From Desulfocarbo indianensis (GTDB taxonomy: Bacteria; Desulfobacterota; Desulfarculia; Desulfarculales; Desulfarculaceae): a stretch of 64,000 bases of DNA. Positions 25,046 through 31,528 of the stretch are shown here, one piece after another. A program made the position numbers and the translations under genes. The stretch is from contig LBMP01000001.1 in assembly GCA_001184205.1 (NCBI GenBank), forward strand, positions 1,473,262 through 1,537,261, read 5' to 3'. The notes beneath the pieces were generated by a model. It made no database searches. It saw nothing but the letters and a program-made list of their open reading frames with translations, and was not told the DNA's origin. Numbering within the stretch: position 1 is the stretch's first letter; every line of letters begins with the position of its first letter.

Positions 25046-26185
25046 ATGAACGACGAAGCCGTGCAAAAGGTCATGACCTACAAGTCGGGCAACTTTCTGT
25101 TCAGCCGGAAATACGACGCGGACAGCTTGCGCGACTCTTTGCTCGAAGCGCGGGTGCTGCAGGAGGCGGTGGCGGATTTGCCTATCCTGCCTTCCTTGGC
25201 CGCGAGGCTGGAAGAGGAGGTGGTTTCCAAGGCTGTTTTCGCCACCGCCGCCATCGAGGGCAATCCGCTCACGGAAGAAGAGGTGAGCCTGATCGAGGCC
25301 GATCCTGACCTCGTTAAGCAGCAAGGTAACGCCCAAAAGGAGATAGCCAATTTAAAAAGAACCTACGGCATATTAAAAGAAATAGAGTCCTCTGGCGAAT
25401 ATCTTGATATCAATGAGGAACTGGTCAAATCAATACATAAAACCGTCACCCAAAATATAGATCATGCCTATAACGAGCCAGGCGCTTTTCGCAATCACAA
25501 GGTGCAGGTCGGTGATAAAAACCATGGCGGAATCTATACTCCTCCCAAAACCCTGGTTGATATCCAAAATCTCATGCGGCATTTTTGCGATTGGATCAAC
25601 TCCGGGAAACTTCGAGAACAAAACACCATCATCAGGGCGGCGCTGGCTCATTATCATCTGGGCATCATCCATCCTTTTGCCGATGGCAACGGGAGAACCG
25701 CCAGGTTTCTGGAGGCTCTCATCTTGCACACGGGAGGACTCAAGTACGTATCGGTCATGCTGGCCAATTATTATTACAAGCACGTGGATGATTATTATTG
25801 GGCGTTTTCCGGGTCCTTGAGAAACAAGGACGGTGACCTTACGCCGTTTCTGCAATGCGTTTTGGCGGGATACGTGGAGGCGCTGAGAGAGCTTAAAACA
25901 AAAATAGCTGATCTCGTTAGGAGATTTGTAATTCGAGAATTTTTAATTTCTCGTAAGAATGAAAAAGCGATAACCATGAGGCAATATGATTTGCTGAGTT
26001 CGCTTTTAGACAACCCAATGGCCTTTTCCTTAAATGATTTGTTTGAGAAAGTTCCTTTCATGTTTCTGTACCGTGACGTGAGCGAGAGGACGGCCAGAAG
26101 AGATATCCAGCGCCTTCTGAAAGGCGGCTTTCTGGTGGAGGCGGGGAATAAAAAATACGCGCTGAACACGCGGATGCTGGGTTAG
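25046..26185 (+). CDS. Fic family protein (AMPylator-type) with winged-helix tail
   Basis: A 379-residue Fic protein. The catalytic motif HPFADGNGRTARF lies at residues 209-221. An N-terminal inhibitory helix motif (TAAIEGN, residues 67-73) matches (S/T)xxxE(G/N), so this is an autoinhibited class II Fic protein that probably transfers AMP to a target protein. The C-terminal 90 residues look like a winged helix (ERTARRDIQRLLKGGFLVEAG), suggesting DNA binding or autoregulation. The second half of the gene is distinctly AT-richer than its surroundings, and the gene is isolated with its own strong promoter and terminator, a pattern that fits horizontal gain. The ribosome site is weak. Confidence 0.88.
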   Translation: MNDEAVQKVMTYKSGNFLFSRKYDADSLRDSLLEARVLQEAVADLPILPSLAARLEEEVVSKAVFATAAIEGNPLTEEEVSLIEADPDLVKQQGNAQKEIANLKRTYGILKEIESSGEYLDINEELVKSIHKTVTQNIDHAYNEPGAFRNHKVQVGDKNHGGIYTPPKTLVDIQNLMRHFCDWINSGKLREQNTIIRAALAHYHLGIIHPFADGNGRTARFLEALILHTGGLKYVSVMLANYYYKHVDDYYWAFSGSLRNKDGDLTPFLQCVLAGYVEALRELKTKIADLVRRFVIREFLISRKNEKAITMRQYDLLSSLLDNPMAFSLNDLFEKVPFMFLYRDVSERTARRDIQRLLKGGFLVEAGNKKYALNTRMLG

Positions 26186-26206
26186 GCGCGCTTCTGATCA
26201 AACAAA

Positions 26207-26245
26207 CGCGGGGAGCCCGTCGATAGGGGCTCCCCGCGCGGTTTT
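26207..26245. terminator. Bidirectional terminator between the Fic and cytochrome-like genes
   Basis: Perfect 12-bp stem CGCGGGGAGCCC (26207-26218)/GGGCTCCCCGCG (26227-26238), followed on the plus side by GTTTTAG. It separates convergent genes ending at 26185 and 26263. Confidence 0.85.
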
Positions 26246-26262
26246 AGTGAAGCTGGGTTCGA

Positions 26263-26736
26263 TCAGGCGGCGGCTGGTCCCAGCGCCCGCTTTTTGGCCC
26301 GCGATCGGGCGATGAGGGCGAAAAGCCCGGTGAACATGAAGGCCATGGCCGAGCCCAGGTGCACGAAATCCAGCACCATGAGCAAAAACGGGTCCAGGAA
26401 CACGCCGGCGTTGCGCGCCACCTTGAACACGCCGCTTATGAAAAGGAGGGTTAAAAGCGTCCAGCCCCAGGCGCTGCGCGGACCCCAGGACCAGGCCTGA
26501 TCCACCACCCGGCTGGAGAGACTGAGCCGCCAGGCCAAAAGGCCCAAGAGCAGGGCGGCGGATAAATAATGCAGGTCGCTGTTGATGAAGAAATCCTGGC
26601 TCCAAGCCATGAGGGGCAGATCGGCCACGTAATAGCGCTTCATGATGGGCATCTGCCCCATGCCGCTGAAAACGGCCACGCCCGCGGCCAGGAAATACAG
26701 CCATCGCGAATAGCGGTTGTTGGCGGAACCGTTCAT
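26263..26736 (-). CDS. Small membrane subunit, four helices, partner of the ferredoxin
   Basis: A 157-residue integral membrane protein with about four helices (for example WLYFLAAGVAVFSGM, YLSAALLLGLLAWRL, FVHLGSAMAFMFTGLFALIA). Histidines in DLHYLSA and FVHLGSAM fall inside helices and could bind heme, as in cytochrome b-type subunits of formate dehydrogenase or DMSO-reductase-like complexes. The start ATG directly abuts the TAA of the ferredoxin gene, so they form one operon. A membrane anchor and quinone-reacting role is likely by context. No catalytic molybdopterin subunit is adjacent. Confidence 0.65.
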   Translation of the reverse strand: MNGSANNRYSRWLYFLAAGVAVFSGMGQMPIMKRYYVADLPLMAWSQDFFINSDLHYLSAALLLGLLAWRLSLSSRVVDQAWSWGPRSAWGWTLLTLLFISGVFKVARNAGVFLDPFLLMVLDFVHLGSAMAFMFTGLFALIARSRAKKRALGPAAA

Positions 26737-27888
26737 TTAAGCGCCTCCTTTTTCGCCGCGCCGCTCCGGCGGGGCGTCCTGGCCGGCGGGCGGCGCGCCG
26801 CGCTTTTTGCCGAACAGCTTGGTGAAGCCGGCGGCCAGCCCGGCCAAGGGGGCCAGCACCAGGGCCAGGGTGAGGTTCTCGGCGTTTTCCATGGAATTGG
26901 CCACGGGATGCATGTGCATGAGCCCGCTGGCGCCGGTCCTTAGGCCCTTGCCGCCCTTGGTGACGCCGGCGCCCTTGCCCTGGCCGCCGCCCGCGCCCTG
27001 TGCCGCGCCCTTGCCGGGGCCGCGCCTTTGGGCGTGGTCTGCCTCAATGGCGGCGGCTATTTCCCGGAAGGGGATATGGGAGACGTAGATAGTGTTGGTG
27101 CCGCCGTTTTCGGTCAACCCGTAAACATAATCCCGCCAAGCGTCCGGGCCGCTTCCGTCGGCCACGGCTTTTTCCTTGGCCAGGGAGGTGGCCTTTTCGA
27201 TCTGGGCCTGGCGGGGGCCGATGCTCTGCAATTGCTGGGGGCAAACCTCCAGGCAGCGGGGCAGCTTGCCCTCCTTGACCAGGGGCAGACAGCGGTGGCA
27301 TTTGAACATGACGCCGTTGCCCGCGTATTCGGGGAGGATATCCAGATAAATGCCCACCCCGCTCTGGCGTTGCGGCACGGACCAGGGACAGACCTGCTTG
27401 CATTTGGCCCCGCCCAGACAGACCTCGGGATCGATGTGCACCACTCCGTTCTCCTCCACCCGGCCCGCGCCAAAGGGACACAGGTTGGTGCAGGGCGGAT
27501 TCATGCAGTGCATGCAGCGCCGGGGCAGGTGCACCTCGGCCTCCTGGCCCTTGTGCGGCACGCTCAAGTGCTCCAAATATAGGAAATTATAGGGAGTAAG
27601 CCGATCCTGCACGTCCTTTTTCTTGGACCAGTCCTGAATGGGCACCCGTTGGGGAAAGGGCTGGGGCATGGGCGTTACCGGGTCGGGCACCGTGGCCTGC
27701 CAGGTTTCGCGGCAAGCCTCCACGCAGGCCTCGCAGCCGATGCACTGGCTGATGTCCAGCACGGTGCACAGCTCCTGGCCGCTGGCCGCGCCCACCGCCT
27801 GGGGCAAGACCACCTTGCTGGCGGCCAAGCCGGCGGCGGTGGCCGCTCCTCCCAAGAGGAAATTTCGCCGTGAAAAAACTTTATCCAT
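26737..27888 (-). CDS. Tat-exported HybA-like four-cluster ferredoxin with C-terminal anchor
   Basis: A 383-residue protein. The N-terminus has a twin-arginine signal (SRRNFLLGGAATAAGLAAS). Cysteine groups for four 4Fe-4S clusters follow: CIGCEACVEAC, CMHCMNPPCTNLC, CLGGAKCKQVC, and CHRCLP with CLEVCP. After the ferredoxin part comes a Gly/Lys-rich linker (about residues 285-320) and a C-terminal hydrophobic helix (LALVLAPLAGLAAGF), as in HybA. It should carry electrons on the periplasmic face to the membrane subunit encoded next. ATG 27888 has AAGGAG at 8 bases. A near-consensus sigma-54 promoter lies 57 bases upstream, so expression should depend on the adjacent activator. Confidence 0.82.
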   Translation of the reverse strand: MDKVFSRRNFLLGGAATAAGLAASKVVLPQAVGAASGQELCTVLDISQCIGCEACVEACRETWQATVPDPVTPMPQPFPQRVPIQDWSKKKDVQDRLTPYNFLYLEHLSVPHKGQEAEVHLPRRCMHCMNPPCTNLCPFGAGRVEENGVVHIDPEVCLGGAKCKQVCPWSVPQRQSGVGIYLDILPEYAGNGVMFKCHRCLPLVKEGKLPRCLEVCPQQLQSIGPRQAQIEKATSLAKEKAVADGSGPDAWRDYVYGLTENGGTNTIYVSHIPFREIAAAIEADHAQRRGPGKGAAQGAGGGQGKGAGVTKGGKGLRTGASGLMHMHPVANSMENAENLTLALVLAPLAGLAAGFTKLFGKKRGAPPAGQDAPPERRGEKGGA

Positions 27889-27944
27889 GGTGTGGGCTCC
27901 TTGGGTTTGCTTGGGTTCCAGAGCCAAGTCGCCAGATTAACGAA

Positions 27945-27958
27945 GCAATATGCGTGCC
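27945..27958 (-). promoter_or_regulatory. Sigma-54 (RpoN) promoter of the ferredoxin operon
   Basis: The minus strand reads GGCACGCATATTGC, with the required GG-N10-GC spacing, matching TGGCACG-N4-TTGCW at all positions except the first T (C here). The start is expected near 27933, about 45 bases before the ATG. Confidence 0.8.
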
Positions 27959-28034
27959 GAAAGGCCGGGGGCAGGTCGCGGGCGAAAAGTTCAACCGTGT
28001 AAGTGCTTTATGCGGGCCGGCCGCGGGGCGGGGT

Positions 28035-28070
28035 GGTTAACGCCAGGTTAACGCGCCCCCAAAGGCGTTA
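28035..28070. promoter_or_regulatory. GTTAAC repeats: likely activator binding site for the sigma-54 promoter
   Basis: GGTTAACGC occurs at 28035-28043 and again at 28046-28054 (11-base period, one helical turn), and an inverted half-site GGCGTTAA lies at 28063-28070. The block sits about 100-135 bases upstream of the sigma-54 start, the normal enhancer distance, and overlaps the stop of the activator gene. Confidence 0.65.
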
Positions 28071-29489
28071 ATCCTCCATGCCCAGCTTTTTCATGCGCTT
28101 CCATAGGGTGACCCGGCTGATTCCCAAAAGCTCGGCGGCCTGGGCCTTCATGCCCTTGGCCCGGGCCAGGGCCTCTTCTATCTCCCGCCGCATGTCCGCC
28201 TCCCGGTCCTGGCCGCCGCCTTGGGGGCGGGGGCGCAGCGGCTCGCCGCCGTCGGGCGGGGAGCCATAGGCCTGGCCGCGGGCATGCAGGCTGGGCGGCA
28301 GATGGGCGGGCAGGATGCTGCCCTCGCGGCAGGTGACAAAGGCGTACTCCACCGCGTTGATAAGCTCGCGCACGTTGCCCGGCCAGGCGTGGGCCATGAG
28401 CAGGTCCAGGGCCTCCTGGGAAAAGCCGCTGATGGGCCGGCCCGAGCGCAGGGAGACCCTCTCCACGAAGGTCTGGGCCAAAAGGGGAATATCTTCGATG
28501 CGTTCCCTTAAGGGGGGCAGTTGGATGGGGATCACGTTGATGCGGTAATACAAATCCTCGCGGAAGCGGCGCTTGGCCACCAATTGGGCCAGGTCCTGGT
28601 TGGTGGCGCTTATCACCCGCACGTCCACCTTGATGGGCTGGTGGGAGCCCACCCGCTCGATCTCGCCCTCTTGCAATACCCGCAAGAGCTTGACCTGCAC
28701 CGAGGCCGGCATGTCGCCGATCTCGTCCAGGAAGATGCTGCCGCCCGAGGCCGCCTCGAAGCGGCCCTTGCGCTGGCGCTCGGCCCCGGTGAAGGCGCCC
28801 TTTTCATGGCCGAACAGCTCGCTTTCCAAAAGGGCCTCGTTCAGGGCCGCGCAGTTCACCCGGATGAAAGGGCCTTCCCGGCGCGGGGAGCGGCGGTGGA
28901 TGGCGCTGGCGGCCAGTTCCTTGCCGGTGCCGCTTTCGCCTAGGATGACCACCGGCGCTTCCGAGGCGGCGGCGGCTTCCAGCAGTTGGTAAACCCGCTG
29001 CATGGGCTTGGATTCGCCCAAGAGCCCCTCGAAGCCGTAGGCCCGCTTGAGCTCCCGGCGCAGCCCGATGATCTGGCGTTCCTGCTCCACCACCTTGGTG
29101 ATGTCGGTGATGGTCTCCACCCCGCCGATGACCTGGCCATGGGCGTCGTGCAGCACGGTGGCGCTTTTGAGGAGATGAATCTGCCGGCCGTCCTTGTGGC
29201 GCACGGTGCAACGCTTTTCCGCCACGCGGCCTTTTTCGAAGAGCCCGCAGGCCATGCGGCCCTGGCTGTCCTGGCAGGCCATGCAGGTCTCGGACTCGAA
29301 CACCGCGCAGGGACGGCCCAGCACGTCCTCCCGGTCATAGCCGGTGATGCGCTCGGCCGCGGGATTGATGAAGACCACCACTCCCTGGGTGTCCACGATG
29401 AACAGGCCCTCGGCCATGGTGTTGACCACGGACTGCCAATAAAGATGACATTCATCGCTGTCCAGGCCGCTGATGGCTTCCAGATTCAC
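28068..29489 (-). CDS. PAS domain sigma-54-dependent activator, Fis-type
   Basis: A 473-residue NtrC-class enhancer-binding protein. Residues about 15-135 form a PAS domain with cysteines at 61, 69, 72, 81 and 94, which could bind an Fe-S cluster or sense redox state. The AAA+ domain has Walker A GESGTGKE (184-191) and the sigma-54-contacting loop GAFTGA (231-236), followed by Walker [10 protein letters not shown]. The C-terminal helix-turn-helix is [20 protein letters not shown]. It starts at GTG 29489 with GGGGAGA upstream. It lies directly before the ferredoxin operon, which carries a sigma-54 promoter and repeats, so it is the probable activator of that operon and may also act at the matching repeats upstream of its own gene. 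Confidence 0.9.
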   Translation of the reverse strand: MNLEAISGLDSDECHLYWQSVVNTMAEGLFIVDTQGVVVFINPAAERITGYDREDVLGRPCAVFESETCMACQDSQGRMACGLFEKGRVAEKRCTVRHKDGRQIHLLKSATVLHDAHGQVIGGVETITDITKVVEQERQIIGLRRELKRAYGFEGLLGESKPMQRVYQLLEAAAASEAPVVILGESGTGKELAASAIHRRSPRREGPFIRVNCAALNEALLESELFGHEKGAFTGAERQRKGRFEAASGGSIFLDEIGDMPASVQVKLLRVLQEGEIERVGSHQPIKVDVRVISATNQDLAQLVAKRRFREDLYYRINVIPIQLPPLRERIEDIPLLAQTFVERVSLRSGRPISGFSQEALDLLMAHAWPGNVRELINAVEYAFVTCREGSILPAHLPPSLHARGQAYGSPPDGGEPLRPRPQGGGQDREADMRREIEEALARAKGMKAQAAELLGISRVTLWKRMKKLGMED

Positions 29490-29629
29490 TGACCGGTCTC
29501 CCCTACCTAAACGCTGAAGCGCCCAACCAAGGCCCTGGCGGGCCCAGGGGTGGCGGCAAGTTTCGGCCTTTTCGCGCCCATTCGCCTCACCGGCGATGGT
29601 GCAGCCCGCCGCCTTGCCGGACGACGCCC

Positions 29630-29649
29630 GTTAACAAGTTAACGTTAAC
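29630..29649. promoter_or_regulatory. Three GTTAAC hexamers in the divergent promoter region
   Basis: GTTAAC at 29630-29635, 29638-29643 and 29644-29649. The hexamer is the same as in the repeats at 28036-28052. The site lies between the activator gene (minus) and the TusA-like gene (plus), so it may serve autoregulation or activation of the latter. A TATAAT at 29688-29693 without a good -35, and a weaker sigma-54-like GG-N10-GC at 29722-29735, lie on the TusA side. Confidence 0.55.
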
Positions 29650-29761
29650 ATGACCTGAACCTGGGCGGCAAGCTTTTGCCAACTATTTATAATCAGGCGC
29701 AAAACACTATGAGGCCGCTTGGGTATGCATCTTGCTCTCCTGGGCGTAAGGAGCGGCCCCA

Positions 29762-30034
29762 ATGCAAGACGCCATTAACCAAAGCCTGGACCTTCGCGGC
29801 AGCGACTCGCCCCTGGTGGTGCTGAAGGCGCTCTCGGCCTTGCGCGAGCTTAACTCGCGGCAATGGCTGGAGGTGAAGCTAAGCTCGGCGGCCAGGGCCC
29901 GGGATTTGGAGCGCATCGCCCAGGCCATGGGCGGCCAGTCCGTCATGGCCAAGGCCTCCGCCGGTTTCTTCCGCCTGCTCCTTTGCCGGGCGCTCTCCTC
30001 TCCCCAGCCGCCCCAAGCGGATCACAGTCTCTAA
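29762..30034 (+). CDS. TusA/SirA-like protein lacking the catalytic cysteine
   Basis: A 90-residue protein. The N-terminal segment LDLRGSDSPLVVLKALSALRE aligns without gaps to the TusA signature LDxRGxxCPxPxxxxxxAL, but the CPxP motif is SPLV, so Ser16 replaces the sulfur-carrying Cys and Val19 the second Pro. The following LEVKLSSAARARDLERIAQAMG matches the TusA pattern of strand plus helix. TusA proteins pass sulfur to tRNA or molybdoenzyme maturation; this one cannot do so by the known chemistry. The ribosome site AAGGAG precedes ATG 29762. It is divergent from the sigma-54 activator and followed by an intrinsic terminator, so it is a separate unit. It may be a regulatory or scaffold paralogue. 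Confidence 0.65.
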   Translation: MQDAINQSLDLRGSDSPLVVLKALSALRELNSRQWLEVKLSSAARARDLERIAQAMGGQSVMAKASAGFFRLLLCRALSSPQPPQADHSL

Positions 30035-30063
30035 TGCCGCGACATTCTGGTTAAATCACGCCG

Positions 30064-30087
30064 CGGGCCTTCCCAGGGCCCGTTTTT
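30064..30087 (+). terminator. Intrinsic terminator after the TusA-like gene
   Basis: Stem CGGGCC (30064-30069)/GGCCCG (30077-30082) with a 7-base loop and TTTTT directly after. Confidence 0.82.
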
Positions 30088-30092
30088 GTGAT

Positions 30093-30136
30093 ATTGTGAC
30101 CGGAGGATTATTTATTGTGACTGAGTTGCAATTGCA
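30093..30136 (+). promoter_or_regulatory. Operator-like repeats upstream of the iron operon
   Basis: ATTGTGAC occurs at 30093-30100 and 30114-30121, exactly 21 bases (two helical turns) apart. A perfect 10-bp palindrome TGCAATTGCA follows at 30127-30136. The block lies 50-90 bases before the start of the Fur-FeoA gene. It does not match the enterobacterial Fur box; binding by the encoded Fur-like protein is an inference. Confidence 0.45.
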
Positions 30137-30184
30137 TTAGGCCCGGCATATAGTTAGGCCGAACACAACAGGAGGCATGAAGCC

Positions 30185-30874
30185 TTGGCAAACGCCCTGC
30201 ACGACGAGGAAAGACGCCAGTTCGAGCGCCTGCTTTCCCAGCAACGTTTCGACCGGATTGGGGACCGCATGGCCGTGCTGGAGACTTTCCTGACCTCCGA
30301 GGAGCACCACACCGCCGAGGGCTGGCACAGGCTCATCAAGGAGGGGGGCAAGGACCTGGGCGCCCCCTTTGTGGAGCAGACCCTGGAACTCCTGGTCAAG
30401 TTCGGCCTGGCCATGCGCCGGGAGTTCGAGGGTGGGCCTCCGCGTTATGAGCACCGCCACCTGGGCGAGCACCACGACCATTTGATCTGTACGGCCTGCG
30501 GCTCCATCACCGAGTTCCACGACCCGGAACTGGAGGCCATGAAATCCAAGGCGGCCAACCAGCACGGCTTCCACGCCTTGCGCCACAAGCTGCAGATTTA
30601 CGGGCTCTGTGAAAAATGCCGTAAATCCCGCCAGCCCAGCATGCCCCTGCTCCTGGCCGCGCCCGGCGAGCGCCTGCGCATCGAAAGATTAATGGGCGGC
30701 CAGGAAGCCAAGCGCCAACTGGAGGAACTGGGCCTCAACCTGGGCGCCGAGGTGGAGGTGATCTCCGCCAACGGCGGCCCCATGGTGCTGGCGGTGAAGG
30801 GCACCCGCCTGGCCCTGGGCCGGGGCGTGGCCCAAAAGGTCATGGTCACCCAGATTCCCCCGCAGCCCAAATAG
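30185..30874 (+). CDS. Fur-family regulator fused to a FeoA domain
   Basis: A 229-residue fusion. Residues 1-150 form a Fur-type metalloregulator: winged helix (RMAVLETFLTSEEHHTAEG ... LLVKFGLAMRREF), the metal-binding stretch YEHRHLGEHHDHLICTACG, and Cys pairs at 102/105 and 142/145 for structural zinc. Residues about 155-225 are a FeoA/SH3-like domain (LRIERLMGG, LNLGAEVEVISANGGPMVLAVKGTRLALG). FeoA tails are well known on DtxR-type regulators; on a Fur protein this is unusual. The start appears to be TTG 30185 with AGGAGG at 9 bases; the closer ATG at 30177 is out of frame. It heads the feo operon and probably represses it when iron-loaded. Confidence 0.82.
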   Translation: MANALHDEERRQFERLLSQQRFDRIGDRMAVLETFLTSEEHHTAEGWHRLIKEGGKDLGAPFVEQTLELLVKFGLAMRREFEGGPPRYEHRHLGEHHDHLICTACGSITEFHDPELEAMKSKAANQHGFHALRHKLQIYGLCEKCRKSRQPSMPLLLAAPGERLRIERLMGGQEAKRQLEELGLNLGAEVEVISANGGPMVLAVKGTRLALGRGVAQKVMVTQIPPQPK

Positions 30875-30952
30875 CGCCGTAGGCCCGGCCCACCCGGGAC
30901 GAGCCGCCTCCAAGGCTTCCGCGAACCTGGCCCCTAACGACAAGGCTGGCAC

Positions 30953-31201
30953 ATGACGATCATATCTCTGCGAAACCTCCTGCCCGGCCAAATGGCCAAG
31001 GTGACCAAGGTGGGAGCCAGGGGCGAACTGGGCCGGCGCATGCGCGACATGGGCCTGGTGCCCGGCACCCCCCTGCGGGTCATCGGGCGGGCCCCCCTGA
31101 AAGACCCCGTGGAGATCAAGCTCAGAGGCTACAACCTCACCCTGCGCAACAACGAGGCGGATCACATCATGGTGGAGGTGGAAGAGGACGCCGGCCAATA
31201 G
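30953..31201 (+). CDS. feoA: Ferrous iron transport protein FeoA
   Basis: An 82-residue stand-alone FeoA: LPGQMAKVTKVGARGELGRRMRDMGLVPGT near the start, then VEIKLRGYNLTLRNNEADHIMVEV. It is a cytoplasmic SH3-like partner of the FeoB transporter. It follows the Fur-FeoA fusion by 78 bases and precedes feoB, so the operon has two FeoA domains. The start ATG 30953 has only a weak ribosome site. Confidence 0.9.
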   Translation: MTIISLRNLLPGQMAKVTKVGARGELGRRMRDMGLVPGTPLRVIGRAPLKDPVEIKLRGYNLTLRNNEADHIMVEVEEDAGQ

Positions 31202-31528
31202 GCGGGGCGGGCGGGCCAGGGGCGAGGCGTTCCACAAGCGGTCCCATCATCTGCCGGATGCGCGATCAGACACCAGTTTCCGGGGCCTTGCGCCCGCGGG
31301 CGGGCGCTGAAGCGGCCCGGCTTGGCGGCCGCGCTGAATCGCAAAAAAGAGGAACCGGGCTTCAGCCCGCCGCTTCATCCGCGTTTCGCGCCGCGGGAAA
31401 GGAAAGCGGCCCCGGGCCGCTCCGGCTTCGCGCCAACCGGACTGGTTGATCTCGGGTATAATAATCTGCTTAAATTTGGCCTGAGCGACTTAAACTTCAT
31501 CTCCAAGCCACCTGGAAATCAAACCGAC
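31202..31528 (+). other. Spacer between feoA and feoB
   Basis: An unusually long 327-base gap inside the iron operon. The feoB frame stays open upstream to 31322, but the added sequence is not FeoB-like. A TATAAT at 31457-31462 could be a -10 box; no matching -35 is visible. No terminator hairpin was seen, so read-through from feoA is expected. Confidence 0.4.

Noticed and set aside
29722..29735. Sigma-54 promoter for the TusA-like gene
   Set aside because: GG-N10-GC spacing fits, but the -24 element is poor (GGTA) and the start would fall almost on the ribosome site, so it is mentioned but not called as a feature.
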